From Sphingobacterium micropteri (GTDB lineage: Bacteria > Bacteroidota > Bacteroidia > Sphingobacteriales > Sphingobacteriaceae): 64,000 bases of DNA. The notes below the pieces were generated by a model that was given only the letters and a program-made list of their open reading frames with translations, was not told the DNA's origin and did not search any database. Within the stretch, counting starts at the first letter, position 1. Each line of letters starts with the position of its first letter. This document shows, one piece after another, positions 18,333-29,798 of the stretch. A program made the translations under genes and the position numbers. The stretch spans positions 310,001 through 374,000 of the forward strand of contig NZ_JACOIK010000001.1 of NCBI RefSeq assembly GCF_014692515.1, read 5' to 3'.

Positions 18333-19673
18333 CTAATGTTTTACATTATGTTTAAAATGAGGATCAGTGGGATCATAAAGTTTACCTACCATTTTCATCT
18401 GCCTGTAGAGTAAGAAGACCACAATGAGAGACAACGAGATAAATACGGCTGTGAAAATGTAAAATGAATATACGATTCCGGGCATCGGTGTAACGGCATC
18501 TTTTGTTCGCATGATCTCATAGATAATCCACGGTTGTCTGCCGACCTCTGTAACAACCCACCCCGCCTCCAGAGCGATATATCCCAACGGAATGGCAAAA
18601 ACAAAAAGTTTCAGGAACCATGGAGACGAAAGCCAGCTATTTTTCTTCCATATCGCGATGAAATAGGTCAGTGAAATCAAACAGAGTAACATGCCTAAAC
18701 TAATCATGATTTGAAAAGCGTAATGCGTGATGGCAATAGGAGGGAGATTTTCTTTTGGGAACTCATTTAAACCCTTCACCGGCGTTTCAAAATCGCCATG
18801 CACTAAAAAACTGAGAACTCCGGGCAGCTTAATCGCATAATCCACTTTTTGATTCTCTTCGTCGACGATTCCGCCTATAATGAAAGGCGAGTACGGTTCC
18901 GTATGAAAATGTGCTTCCATCGCCGCTAACTTGATGGGTTGGCGCTTGGCAACATCCTTTGCTGAAATATCTCCGCTGATAGGCTGTAATAAGGCTGCTA
19001 TACAAGCGCAGGTCGCTGCAATAAAAAAAGCTCTACGGTGGAATTCGATGTTTTTATTTTTTAAGATCATTAAGGCATGAACGCCTGCCACTGCGAATCC
19101 TGTCGCGACAAAAGCGGCCAAAACCATGTGTAAAGCCTGCGAAAACCAAGCATCATTAAGCATGGCTTTGATAGGATCAATATTCGAGTAAACGCCATCA
19201 TGGTAATCGAATCCGGAAGGACTGTTCATCCACGCGTTTGCTGCGACTACTAAGATACCCGATGCAAGCCCGCTAATACCCACTAATACACCTGTGGCCC
19301 AATGAAACCACTTGTTAAATCTGTTCCAGCCATATAGGAAAAAACCTAAAGCGATGGCTTCTATAAAAAAAGCGGTTCCTTCTAATGAAAAAGGCATCCC
19401 GAAAATTGGACCGGCATGTTTCATGAACCCGGGCCAAAGTAATCCTAACTCGAAGGAGAGCATGGTACCCGAAACAGCCCCTGTTGCAAATAAAATCGCT
19501 ACACCTTTGCTCCATGCTTTTGTTAAACCTTTATAGAGTTCATCTCCTGTTTTTAAGTACTTGTAATGACTAATAGCCATGAATATGGGCATAACCATGC
19601 CTACACAAGCAAAAATGATGTGAAAGCCCAAAGAAAGCGCCATTTGTGATCGAGCCGCAATAAAATCGTCCAT
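18333..19673 (-). CDS. cydA: Cytochrome bd ubiquinol oxidase subunit I
   Basis: 446-aa polytopic membrane protein. Haem ligands are visible: His in LGFHIIFACVGM, His in WFSQALHMVLAAF, and the GRQPW motif (VTEVGRQPWIIYEIM) after the quinol-binding loop. At 446 residues it is shorter than E. coli CydA (about 522), so it is the short Q-loop type. The quinol region includes KLAAMEAHFHTE. First gene of the cydAB operon. Nearby NO-response genes at 25.7-28.9 kb suit a bd oxidase, but linkage is not operonic. Confidence 0.95.
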   Translation of the reverse strand: MDDFIAARSQMALSLGFHIIFACVGMVMPIFMAISHYKYLKTGDELYKGLTKAWSKGVAILFATGAVSGTMLSFELGLLWPGFMKHAGPIFGMPFSLEGTAFFIEAIALGFFLYGWNRFNKWFHWATGVLVGISGLASGILVVAANAWMNSPSGFDYHDGVYSNIDPIKAMLNDAWFSQALHMVLAAFVATGFAVAGVHALMILKNKNIEFHRRAFFIAATCACIAALLQPISGDISAKDVAKRQPIKLAAMEAHFHTEPYSPFIIGGIVDEENQKVDYAIKLPGVLSFLVHGDFETPVKGLNEFPKENLPPIAITHYAFQIMISLGMLLCLISLTYFIAIWKKNSWLSSPWFLKLFVFAIPLGYIALEAGWVVTEVGRQPWIIYEIMRTKDAVTPMPGIVYSFYIFTAVFISLSLIVVFLLYRQMKMVGKLYDPTDPHFKHNVKH

Positions 19674-19839
19674 ATTGGTCTAATTTAGTTATTTAAATTT
19701 TTAGTTATCCTTATAATCGCCAATTGTTTATGGATTGTTTTGTAAGTATTTGAATTTAAGTGTTATATGTTGTATGTAGATGCTTTGTATATAGGGGTTT
19801 CGATAGCTTTTATGTTTATAGCTGTACATTTATGGCATC

Positions 19840-20928
19840 ATGAAGAAAGTAATTATTATTGCGATCTGTTGTGCTATCAGTAGCATTCATCTTTTTCAAT
19901 CCTGCAAGAAAGGTGGGGATGATGAAAAAGACGAAGTGGAAGAGCGCCAGATAGTGGACTGGGGAGACGTTTATTTTATTGCTTATTCCTTGAAAACCAA
20001 CGCAGGAATACCCGGTTATTTTAGAAATAATAAAGAATTTCCACTGGAAATCAGTACCGACATGCAGATCATCCCTACGGATATTTCCGTAGCATCAGGC
20101 GATGTATATGTAATCGGTACCGAATATAAGGGACAATCCGTTTCTGGTTCCCCTTCGAATGCGGTATTATGGAAAAACGGTAAGCGGTCAGAGCTGCATA
20201 CTCCGGAAACTAAATATGAAGAAGCTACCGCGGTATTTGTCAGTGGAGAGGATGTTTATGTAGCGGGTTCGTATGTTCCGGCAGACGGCGAAAAAAGGAT
20301 AGGGGTTGTTTGGAAAAATGGAGATCCCGCTATAGTCACCGATGGAAAAGAATCCACGACGTTTGCGGATCTTTTTGTGTCGGGAGATGATATCTATATA
20401 GTCGGTCATGAAAATACGCAAGGGGGGATTATATCCAAGTATTGGAAAAACAAAAAAGCGGTCAAACTGTCCGCCGGGGACGTTACTACCTACGCCAAGA
20501 GTATAGTCGTTGATGGGGCGGATATTTATGTATTGGGATATGTAGATAACCTATCGACAGAAGGTAGGAGCCTCAAGTTATGGAAAAATGGAAGGGCAGA
20601 AAAGCTGATTAGTGGTCGGTCTGTGATCAGGGGAGGGAAGATCGTTGTAGAAAATGGCCATACCTATGCATGTGGTTATGAACAAGTAGGAAGTAAGTAT
20701 GAACCTAGACTTTTCAAAGACGGGGTTATGGAGCCACTGGAAGATAAAAACAGCGGTCATACCTATGCCTTGGATTTAAAAGTTTACAATGGGAATGTAC
20801 TCGTGCTGGGTAGAATAGATTCCGAGTCAGTAATTGAATCTATACTTTGGATCAATGGCGTTCCAGCCAATATTGGAACCCTTGGAGCACGAGCGAGTTT
20901 GGTTGCTTTTGATGTCGTACCTCGGTAG
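19840..20928 (+). CDS. Lipoprotein with repeated WKNG propeller-like blades
   Basis: 362-aa lipoprotein; the signal ends in FQSCKK with Cys at about 22, then a Lys/Asp/Glu linker. The body has repeats of about 45-50 residues built on DVYVxGxE...xxWKNGxxxxL (for example VLWKNGKRSEL, VVWKNGDPAIV, KYWKNKKAVKL, KLWKNGRAEKL, LWINGVPANI), probably six to seven blades of a beta-propeller. No catalytic residues recognised. A surface binding or scaffold role is possible but not shown. Confidence 0.8.
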   Translation: MKKVIIIAICCAISSIHLFQSCKKGGDDEKDEVEERQIVDWGDVYFIAYSLKTNAGIPGYFRNNKEFPLEISTDMQIIPTDISVASGDVYVIGTEYKGQSVSGSPSNAVLWKNGKRSELHTPETKYEEATAVFVSGEDVYVAGSYVPADGEKRIGVVWKNGDPAIVTDGKESTTFADLFVSGDDIYIVGHENTQGGIISKYWKNKKAVKLSAGDVTTYAKSIVVDGADIYVLGYVDNLSTEGRSLKLWKNGRAEKLISGRSVIRGGKIVVENGHTYACGYEQVGSKYEPRLFKDGVMEPLEDKNSGHTYALDLKVYNGNVLVLGRIDSESVIESILWINGVPANIGTLGARASLVAFDVVPR

Positions 20929-20995
20929 AATGTAAAGCTTTAGTCGTTTATATAAAATATATTTTCATTTCTTGATCGTTATTGGAGATCGTAAT

Positions 20996-21550
20996 TTAGT
21001 ATTGCTTTGACCACATCGGATTTTGTTTCATAACCTTGTCATGTACCGGACAATTTTCTGTATGTGCCCCTTGTAAGTAACCAATGCTCATTAAAAATTC
21101 GTTTACGATTTCACCACCGGTAAAGCGGAATGTTTTTTTGAACAGTTTTACCCACTCTTCTTTGGTTTTCGGATGGTGGTGCTCCAGCCATTGTTCAAAA
21201 GAGCCGAATTCTTTTTGCAAGGCAAGAATTGTTTGTGCATTCTCTATCGCGGCATTTACTTTAAGCTTATTACGGATAACTCCGGGATCCGCCAAAAGCC
21301 TTGCTTTGTCTGCATCGGTGTAAGCAGCGACTTTTTTGATGTTAAAATCGCTATAAGCTCTCCTAAACGATATTTCCTTCTTTAAAATTGTTTCCCAACT
21401 TAAACCTGCCTGGTTAATTTCTAATATCAATCGGCCAAACAGTTCATTATCATCATGGATTGGAAAACCATAGTGATTATCGTGATAGTTTTTGTGCAAA
21501 GCCTTTTTTTCTTCGGATTGCATTGCTTCTATAGCAGAACAGTAACTCAT
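20996..21550 (-). CDS. tag: DNA-3-methyladenine glycosylase I
   Basis: 184-aa Tag-family DNA repair glycosylase that removes 3-methyladenine. The zinc-binding residues are visible: Cys4 (MSYC), a His in the YHDNHYG region, and the C-terminal His/Cys in GAHTENCPVH. The motif AGLSWETILKKEISFRRAYS with the catalytic/recognition Glu is typical. Length matches E. coli Tag (187 aa). Convergent with the lipoprotein at 19,840-20,928. Confidence 0.94.
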   Translation of the reverse strand: MSYCSAIEAMQSEEKKALHKNYHDNHYGFPIHDDNELFGRLILEINQAGLSWETILKKEISFRRAYSDFNIKKVAAYTDADKARLLADPGVIRNKLKVNAAIENAQTILALQKEFGSFEQWLEHHHPKTKEEWVKLFKKTFRFTGGEIVNEFLMSIGYLQGAHTENCPVHDKVMKQNPMWSKQY

Positions 21551-21775
21551 ATGTTATATTTTAGATGTCTATTTATATATATTAGATTGGTGTAACAATA
21601 TACAAAAGATATTGATAATCAATCTAGCTTTTTGTTACTTCGACTAAAAGTTCATAGATAAATATTTATGGCAAAATATCTTGTTTTTTTAACAACGTTG
21701 TCAGCATATCTTTTGTAACTTTAACATCTATAGTAAATCCGTAAATCTAAAAACAAGAGCGTAGAAACAAATATA

Positions 21776-22339
21776 ATGAAAAAGGCATCCAAGGATAGCA
21801 TTTCCGGTTCTGGCAGTAGATTCTGCGCTTTTCTACGTGGCGTGAATGTGAAAGGCACGAATATGAAAATGGCAGAGGTTTGTGCTGTATTTGAAAAAGC
21901 GGGGATGAAAGATGTTTCCTCCGTGTTAGCTTCGGGAAATATTCTGTTTTCCTCTGAAAAAGAGGAGGAGGAGTTAAAACGAATACTGGAAAAGTCGATG
22001 TCAGAACACTTTTCATATGAAGCCTTTTTATTCGTAAAAAGTCAGCAGGAAATAGAGACGATCTTCCGTGAAACACCTTTTGAGACCAATGCCGAATATC
22101 ATATTTATATTTTTGTGGGTGTGGAGGGTATAGCGAAAATATTGATGATGGAATTTGAAAAATCAAGAAAGGTTTCCGGGGAAGAGGCGCAGCTGATGGG
22201 ACGTAATTTCTATTGGAAGATTTCGAAAGGAAATACCCTCGATTCTGAATTTGGGAAAATTCTGGGAAGAAAAAAGCTAAAAGATTCCTTTACTTCACGG
22301 AATCTTAACACGTTTGAGAAAGTGTTAAAGAAGCTATGA
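21776..22339 (+). CDS. DUF1697 family protein
   Basis: 187-aa cytosolic protein with the DUF1697 signature FCAFLRGVNVKGTNMKMAEV and VSSVLASGNILFSS, and a C-terminal KLKDSFTSRNLNTFEKVLKKL that matches the family end (TTRNWNT-like). Function unknown. It is transcribed alone after a 225-bp AT-rich gap shared with tag, and ends 11 bp from the convergent oxyR gene. Confidence 0.88.
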   Translation: MKKASKDSISGSGSRFCAFLRGVNVKGTNMKMAEVCAVFEKAGMKDVSSVLASGNILFSSEKEEEELKRILEKSMSEHFSYEAFLFVKSQQEIETIFRETPFETNAEYHIYIFVGVEGIAKILMMEFEKSRKVSGEEAQLMGRNFYWKISKGNTLDSEFGKILGRKKLKDSFTSRNLNTFEKVLKKL

Positions 22340-22349
22340 TTTTACCGAT

Positions 22350-23276
22350 TTAACTAGTGGACACTTTTTTCAAAATGGGATTTATCGCCGATAGGATTTC
22401 GTTTTCTAAAATATCCAGTAGCTTTTCTTTTACAAAATGGCGGTAAGTAATCATGCCGATTTCCCGCGCTGGTTCTGGTTTGGCAAAATGCTTTACACAA
22501 GCCTGTCTTTCTGATGTGAAAGCGAGAACTGCTAATTCGGGAATAATGGTAATGCCATTGGTCATCTCTACCAAATTGATTAGCGTTTCGATACTACCGG
22601 CGTCAAACGTTAGTTGTTCATTTTTCGAATTTGTCTTTTTTAATGAGCATAAATTCATCACCTGCGATCGTAAACAGTGCTCTTCCTCGAGCAACCACAA
22701 CTTGCTGATATCGATATCATCAGACAAAATATAATTGCTTTTGAGTTTACTCTGGGGTTCCGGTGCAAAAACAAGCAACCTTTCTCTAAACAGTGGACGC
22801 GTTTTAAATTCATTGGCTTCCTGTTGAAGTGCGATTATACCTACATCGATTATATCTTTGCGAAGATAGTCTGTGATTTGTTGGGTACGTAGTTCTTTTA
22901 ACTGTATCCTTAGCCTGGGGTACTTGGCAGTCATGCCCGGAATAAAATGATGCAGTAGATAGGGGGCTAAAGTTGGGATGATGCCGATTCTCAGTTCGCC
23001 TTGTATTTCATTTTCTGAAGCGACGTATTTTACTTCATACTGCATATTGTCAACGGCAGATAAAATGGTTCTGGCGTTTTCAATAACGATCTTACCCATT
23101 TCAGTGGGAATAATAGGGTGTTTTGACCGGTCAAAAATAACGACGTCCAATTCTTCTTCTAGTTTCTTCAGCATAATACTCAACGTCGCCGGTGTTACAA
23201 AACAGGCTTCCGCAGCTTTTTGAAAATGACGGTGCTCATCTATAGATAGTACGTAATGAAGTTGTTGTATATTCAT
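22350..23276 (-). CDS. oxyR: OxyR-type hydrogen-peroxide-sensing LysR regulator
   Basis: 308-aa LysR regulator. The winged HTH reads MNIQQLHYVLSIDEHRHFQK and AAEACFVTPATLSIMLKKLE. The effector domain has two Cys in the right region (EEEHCLRSQVMNLCS; spacing of eight residues, as in OxyR peroxidatic/resolving Cys). The Cys motif and the divergent katG gene 106 bp away make OxyR the best call. It should activate katG after H2O2 oxidation. Confidence 0.9.
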   Translation of the reverse strand: MNIQQLHYVLSIDEHRHFQKAAEACFVTPATLSIMLKKLEEELDVVIFDRSKHPIIPTEMGKIVIENARTILSAVDNMQYEVKYVASENEIQGELRIGIIPTLAPYLLHHFIPGMTAKYPRLRIQLKELRTQQITDYLRKDIIDVGIIALQQEANEFKTRPLFRERLLVFAPEPQSKLKSNYILSDDIDISKLWLLEEEHCLRSQVMNLCSLKKTNSKNEQLTFDAGSIETLINLVEMTNGITIIPELAVLAFTSERQACVKHFAKPEPAREIGMITYRHFVKEKLLDILENEILSAINPILKKVSTS

Positions 23277-23293
23277 ATTAGATAAAATCTAAT
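23277..23293. promoter_or_regulatory. Perfect palindrome at oxyR start (LysR-type operator)
   Basis: ATTAGAT-AAA-ATCTAAT lies immediately upstream of the oxyR start codon in the 106-bp divergent oxyR/katG region. It is a 7-bp inverted repeat with a 3-bp spacer and contains a T-N11-A LysR box. It is a likely OxyR autoregulatory or shared site. Confidence 0.45.
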
Positions 23294-23352
23294 CAAAGAT
23301 AAATATTTTTAGTTTTGTTTAATATTCTTTTTTTGACTCTTTTGTATCGTAA

Positions 23353-25590
<2,238 letters not shown>

Positions 25591-25666
25591 TCCACGCTTT
25601 AGGTACCGACGGAAGAGCCTATACTAAAAATTAACTGTTAAACTCTTTGTTTTGCAAATTTAAAGT

Positions 25667-25691
25667 GCCCTGTTGATTAGATCTTCAGGGC
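25667..25691. terminator. Terminator between convergent katG and DUF2249 genes
   Basis: GCCCTG (25,667-25,672) pairs with CAGGGC (25,686-25,691), followed by a T-rich tract on the plus strand and preceded by an A-rich tract. It overlaps the stop of the convergent DUF2249 gene and could serve both transcripts. Confidence 0.55.
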
Positions 25692-25949
25692 CTTTATATT
25701 ATTTTCTACTTTAATGACCCTGACTTTCCATTCTTCTGGACCTTTTTCCAGGTATTCCCAACGGAATGGTTCGGTGCCATATATAGAGCGAAACTCGTAA
25801 AACAAAGGAATTGGGTCATGATCGTTTATGAAAATAAAGCTTTCGTCTACAGGGAGCTCTTTGAAAAGTTTAATTAATAATTCGTGTCGTTGAATGGGAA
25901 TCAGTACCCGTACGTCCAATTCTCCGTCTATGTTTTTTTCTAAAGTCAT
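25677..25949 (-). CDS. DUF2249 small protein
   Basis: 90-aa DUF2249 protein: ELDVRVLIPIQRHELLIKLF, LPVDESFIFINDHDPIPLFY and a C-terminal WKVRVIKV strand, a TusA/SirA-like fold. The motif NDHDPIPL is the family hallmark. Such proteins accompany haem, NO-detoxifying and Fe-S repair genes. Last gene of the minus-strand NO/Fe-S operon; the 278-aa protein at its head has two more DUF2249 copies. Confidence 0.85.
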   Translation of the reverse strand: MTLEKNIDGELDVRVLIPIQRHELLIKLFKELPVDESFIFINDHDPIPLFYEFRSIYGTEPFRWEYLEKGPEEWKVRVIKVENNIKALKI

Positions 25950-25992
25950 TTTTCTAAAATTTAATATATGAACGTTATGGAATAATTTGGTC

Positions 25993-26424
25993 TTAATCGA
26001 TCAGATAGGCTAATCCCTTGGTTACCGATTGGCAAAGGTCTCTGACTTTTTGCTTGTTGAACATTTTCTCGATGAGTTCTCTGGCGATTTTGTATTCATC
26101 ATGGATTGGGCAAGGATGGGCTGCGGAACATTTGCGCAGACCAAGACCACATTCTTTAAAAATATGATCACCTTCTATCGCTTCTACAATATGGATAATA
26201 GCTTGTTCTTGCTGTTTCTCATCGAGATAAAAACCGCCAGTAGGGCCCTTCAGGCTATTTATTATCTTTTTTCGAGCCAATTGCTGTAATATCTTCCCAA
26301 CGGTATGCTCACTGGCATTGATTCTATCGGATATGTCTTTGATATTGGATTTTTCTCCATTTTCACTTTTGCTCGAAAGATAAATGACAGCTTTAATCGC
26401 CGTTTTACAAGTTAAGCTCAGCAT
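25993..26424 (-). CDS. Rrf2-family Fe-S transcriptional regulator (NsrR/IscR-like)
   Basis: 143-aa Rrf2 regulator. The N-terminal winged HTH includes MLSLTCKTAIKAVIYLSSKS and ISDRINASEHTVGKILQQLA plus a GPTGGFYL wing. Three Cys in ECGLGLRKCSAAHPC (C-x6-C-x5-C) suit a [2Fe-2S] or [4Fe-4S] cluster as in NsrR. It lies inside the operon it probably controls. NO sensing is inferred from the neighbours; Fe-S or redox sensing is the alternative. Confidence 0.88.
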   Translation of the reverse strand: MLSLTCKTAIKAVIYLSSKSENGEKSNIKDISDRINASEHTVGKILQQLARKKIINSLKGPTGGFYLDEKQQEQAIIHIVEAIEGDHIFKECGLGLRKCSAAHPCPIHDEYKIARELIEKMFNKQKVRDLCQSVTKGLAYLID

Positions 26425-26448
26425 ATTGTTTGATTTTGTGCTAGATGT

Positions 26449-26772
26449 TTATCGTCCTAAAAATTCTCGTCCCTCCGGAGAGATCATACTAAAATTCCAT
26501 GTGGGTTCGAAGACCAGGTGAAGGATTATTTCCCAACCGGGGAAGGATTTCGTAAGCGAATCACGTGTATCGGTTGTAATGGCTTCGCCCATAGGGCAAA
26601 ATTGTGTAGTTAAAGTCATAAAGCATATAATTTTATTGTCGGCATCATCAAAATATAGTTCATAGATCAGGCCTAAATCGACAATATTCAACCCTATTTC
26701 CGGATCTTCTACATGAGATAGCCCTAATAGCGCGTGATCGCATTTTTCTTTATTATTTGTTTTGATATTCAT
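26449..26772 (-). CDS. MIP18/DUF59-family metal-sulfur cluster assembly protein
   Basis: 107-aa MIP18 (DUF59, PaaD-like) protein with the family core VEDPEIGLNIVDLGLIYEL and MTLTTQFCPMGEAI, where the Cys is the conserved reactive residue. It helps assemble or repair Fe-S clusters. Its start overlaps the stop of the upstream membrane protein gene by 4 bp (ATGA), so it is translationally coupled within the NO/Fe-S operon. Confidence 0.9.
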   Translation of the reverse strand: MNIKTNNKEKCDHALLGLSHVEDPEIGLNIVDLGLIYELYFDDADNKIICFMTLTTQFCPMGEAITTDTRDSLTKSFPGWEIILHLVFEPTWNFSMISPEGREFLGR

Positions 26773-28052
26773 AATTGTCTTGCTTTATGTGCAGCGGTGA
26801 CTATCACATTGTATACATATAAAATAGCAGCAATGAGTAAAGCCAATGCACCTATTTTTAAAATAACTTGGTTGCGTATGATCATGCCGAGGATAAATAG
26901 TGTAAAACCTACGAGATAACTGTATAACATAATTTGGTAAATACGATCATTAAATATTTCTTTCGGTGTCGGGGTTTTCCCTTGGTGCGCTTTGTTACGA
27001 TAAATCTTGTTCCAAACAATAAAGGGCATCGTTTTGAAAGTCATACCCAAAATGATAGCCGTAAGCCAGCCAAAAAAGATACAGAAGCCGTAGATCATGA
27101 CCATGCCGGGAAATTGTTCTTGTGGTAAAAGTGCCAATGCAATGATCAACATTACAAGAGGCAATAGCATCTGGGCAACCGAAATCAAGGAAGTCTTCAT
27201 TTGCTGATCAACTCTTTTCCGGATTCTAACCTTATAAGCTTGATAACAGTGGTTTCCGAACAATAAAATAGCGGATAAACCCAAAACTATCGGTATATAA
27301 AATGTTAAGGTCGAAAAACCGGCCAGATAGCATACAGAAAAGCTGATCAATGCTATATTGAGCAATGCAAAAATCAACCATAGTATCCTGTCATTGGTAT
27401 ATTTGGAAATCATAAACATGGGGATTAATCGGGATCCCACACCGATAACCATCAATACAAACCAGCCTACAATACCCAAATGGGCATGGAAGGAGAGGTA
27501 GTCTACCGAATTGCTAGGTAGTATCGGGCTGCGAAAATTCAATACCAATAACAACCCGAAAAATGTGGTAGCAAACAGCCATAGGGTAGAAGTGATCACG
27601 TACCAAGCATGTACATTCCATCTGTTGCTTTTAAAGGAGCTACCTAAGACATTGGCTAGATAGCAGATGACACCGATATTGACCAGGATAGCACCGATTT
27701 GCAGCGTTAGCCCCATATTAAACACATAGAAGCCATAAACCAGAAGCGGCGTGCCGATAGCTGTAAAAATAAAGGTCAGGTATGCCAACCGATCGCTGTC
27801 TAGTTCACCTTCTACCAATACGGGTAAAAGCTGATGAGATGCACCAAAGATAATCATCGTGCCCCAAGCTAACGCCATGGTGTGTGTAATAGCAAGAGCT
27901 TGTGGATTAAAATAATGTGCCCCAACAGTCTCTGTATGGCATAAAAGTAGGATGGTTCCCGTTAAAAAGCCGAGCGCAGCATAAATATAAAATGGTAAAA
28001 CTACTTTGTAGTTTGTCGTTTTCTGCAATCCGCCGATAAGAGGAGACATCAT
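26769..28052 (-). CDS. Haem-copper-oxidase-I-like / NnrS-like membrane protein
   Basis: 427-aa protein with about 12 predicted TM helices. His residues lie in membrane segments (ITHTMALAWGTMIIFGASHQLLP; SFHAHLGIVGWF; LFGNHCYQAY), resembling the haem-ligand helices of cbb3-type oxidase subunit I and NnrS. There is no Cu-B/tyrosine signature and no partner subunit II gene, so it is unlikely to be an oxidase. With Rrf2, MIP18 and DUF2249 neighbours, a role in nitric oxide tolerance is the best inference. Confidence 0.75.
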   Translation of the reverse strand: MMSPLIGGLQKTTNYKVVLPFYIYAALGFLTGTILLLCHTETVGAHYFNPQALAITHTMALAWGTMIIFGASHQLLPVLVEGELDSDRLAYLTFIFTAIGTPLLVYGFYVFNMGLTLQIGAILVNIGVICYLANVLGSSFKSNRWNVHAWYVITSTLWLFATTFFGLLLVLNFRSPILPSNSVDYLSFHAHLGIVGWFVLMVIGVGSRLIPMFMISKYTNDRILWLIFALLNIALISFSVCYLAGFSTLTFYIPIVLGLSAILLFGNHCYQAYKVRIRKRVDQQMKTSLISVAQMLLPLVMLIIALALLPQEQFPGMVMIYGFCIFFGWLTAIILGMTFKTMPFIVWNKIYRNKAHQGKTPTPKEIFNDRIYQIMLYSYLVGFTLFILGMIIRNQVILKIGALALLIAAILYVYNVIVTAAHKARQL

Positions 28053-28059
28053 AAGGTAA

Positions 28060-28896
28060 TTATTTATTTTTAAATATCAACAAGTAAACCTCGCCATCCT
28101 GTACTTCTTTTATTCTGTAGTCAAATTCTCTTTCTGCCAGTTCTTCTAAAAGATACACCGGAATCCTTTTGTGATGCACATAAAGTGCGTTGTCCGAAGG
28201 TAATGTCTCTAAATTTTCCAGTATAGTCATCATAGGCATGGGCATTTCTAGTTGACGGACATCTATTTCAACCATATTATCCGCATACTGCTTGAGTAAC
28301 ATTTGCCAGTCGCCCGATGCTACTAGCTTCTTTTTCTCTACAGGAACGTCTTTTACGGGCTTTTCATCGGTAGCTATTTTATAGAAAAAAGTTTCTATCG
28401 TATCTGTATCAATAGGATTGACATAACTCTTAAAACCTTGCCTTTCCAATAGTTTGATTAATGGGACGGGTTCAAAACTGTTGATGATGACGAGTACTTC
28501 TCCAGGAAGTAACGATTTTACCTTTTGTTGTATCGCTTTCAATGGATCGCTTCCCTTCGCTAACATCTCCCGCACATCGAAGTTGATCAATTGATTGGGA
28601 TGTATATGTTGTAGATACGCTGGTTTCGGCTTATTATTGGCAACGCTGTTTTCAGCATTGTCTGTTTGTGCATAATCCCTTTCAAAACCCAGAGGAGCCA
28701 GTGCTTTGAAAAAGTCTTCCGGTTTGCAGCCTCCTATTTTTGAAGCCATAGCGATTGTTGTTCTCCCTGCCATCAATGCTCTCAAAAGGGGATTTCTTAG
28801 CTTTTTAAAATCCGGACTAAGCTTTACAATCGTTTCTAATGCATCGGGATGATATTTCAGCAATGCTGCGATTTTGGTTCGTTCATTGATCAACAT
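28060..28896 (-). CDS. DUF1858-DUF2249-DUF2249 fusion protein
   Basis: 278-aa cytosolic protein. Residues 1-75 are a DUF1858/ScdA_N-like helical domain (IAALLKYHPDALETIVKLSP...LRNPLLRALMAGRTTIAMAS), normally found at the N-terminus of YtfE/ScdA repair proteins. Two DUF2249 domains follow (about 100-180, FDVREML...IINSFEPVPL; and about 205-278, EIDVRQLEMPMPMMTIL). The linker is Lys/Val-rich. First gene of the five-gene operon; probably involved in Fe-S or haem damage responses. No separate YtfE gene is present. Confidence 0.82.
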   Translation of the reverse strand: MLINERTKIAALLKYHPDALETIVKLSPDFKKLRNPLLRALMAGRTTIAMASKIGGCKPEDFFKALAPLGFERDYAQTDNAENSVANNKPKPAYLQHIHPNQLINFDVREMLAKGSDPLKAIQQKVKSLLPGEVLVIINSFEPVPLIKLLERQGFKSYVNPIDTDTIETFFYKIATDEKPVKDVPVEKKKLVASGDWQMLLKQYADNMVEIDVRQLEMPMPMMTILENLETLPSDNALYVHHKRIPVYLLEELAEREFDYRIKEVQDGEVYLLIFKNK

Positions 28897-29025
28897 ATTC
28901 TATTCATTTATTGTTTGTTCGTTTGATAGCTCGCTTATTTTTGCCTACCCGAATGTACCACCATTGTGGTCCCTCTTGGAGGTGCCTGTTTGCATGTGTA
29001 AACCTTTTAAGGAGCTAATCTAGAA

Positions 29026-29073
29026 CAAATGTAAATAATAATTTATAAATAAAAGTATTAAAGTACTTTTATT
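29026..29073 (-). promoter_or_regulatory. NO/Fe-S operon promoter with palindromic operator
   Basis: On the minus strand TACATTTG (29,026-29,033) matches the Bacteroidota TAnnTTTG -7 element. Just upstream, at the -33 position, sits a palindrome at 29,048-29,073 (AATAAAAGTA, 6-bp spacer, TACTTTTATT). The layout suggests regulation of the operon beginning at 28,896, with the encoded Rrf2 protein as the first candidate. The leader would be about 120 nt. Confidence 0.5.
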
Positions 29074-29125
29074 CTTTTATAGCTATTGGATTCTATGAAC
29101 AGGCTCTTCTGCATGCGAACAAAAA

Positions 29126-29776
29126 CTACCGCACCCGCAAACTCACGACAGCACTCCAATCCCCAACGCCGTGACGGTTTATTGCACGCACTTTTGCAAA
29201 GACTGTAGATCGGGATGGTACGCTTTTAATCAAGTTTTTTCGGGAACGGGTAGTAAAAAGTGATTGCTCCCATTGAAGCTCTGAAGATTCCGGTGGCACA
29301 TCTTCACCTGATATCCATATTGCATAGGTATATTCATAGGTCATATCTCTGCCTAACGAATTGAAATCGAAGTATAGTTCATCGCTAACTCGCCCATCCG
29401 AAAGTCGACCTCCAGTGGGCATCTCTGGAACAGTCCCTTTCTTTCTGCCGGTAAATACTGGAAATCCCGATGAGTACAAGATGGACAGCTCGCCTTTTGC
29501 CACATAGTTGACATAGCCTGCCAGCTGGCCTAACAATTGTGACAGCTTAGCTTTACTTTCACGTTTTAATTCCCTATCTATACGTCCATGAGTCCAGTTT
29601 GCACGCGCTAAGTACACCGCATACTCATTATAAGCATTTTCGATTTCTTCAAGCGAAGGAGTAGGAGTCGGGAACTTAGGGTTTCCACTCATAGAAGTAA
29701 GGATAATATCTGCTTCCACAAGTAATTTGTTGTCTTTATGATGGACGAAGCCACCTAACACACGTATATAGTTCAT
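29126..29776 (-). CDS. Uncharacterised protein with FN3-like C-terminus, next to the 21-bp array
   Basis: 216-aa protein without signal peptide or TM helix. Residues 1-110 are predicted mostly helical (conserved-looking ILTSMSGNPKFPTPTPSLEE, then a basic helix RIDRELKRESKAKLSQLLGQ, and LYSSGFPV). Residues about 125-216 resemble a fibronectin type III module (TYEYTYAIW, then VFAKVRAINRHGVGDWSAVV). I recognise it as a widespread uncharacterised Bacteroidota family, from memory only. It starts 57 bp from the edge of the 19-unit phased array, so the array occupies its upstream region. Its promoter appears to lie between them. Function unknown. Confidence 0.8.
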   Translation of the reverse strand: MNYIRVLGGFVHHKDNKLLVEADIILTSMSGNPKFPTPTPSLEEIENAYNEYAVYLARANWTHGRIDRELKRESKAKLSQLLGQLAGYVNYVAKGELSILYSSGFPVFTGRKKGTVPEMPTGGRLSDGRVSDELYFDFNSLGRDMTYEYTYAIWISGEDVPPESSELQWEQSLFTTRSRKNLIKSVPSRSTVFAKVRAINRHGVGDWSAVVSLRVR

Positions 29777-29798
29777 AATTAATGATATTAGACATATC

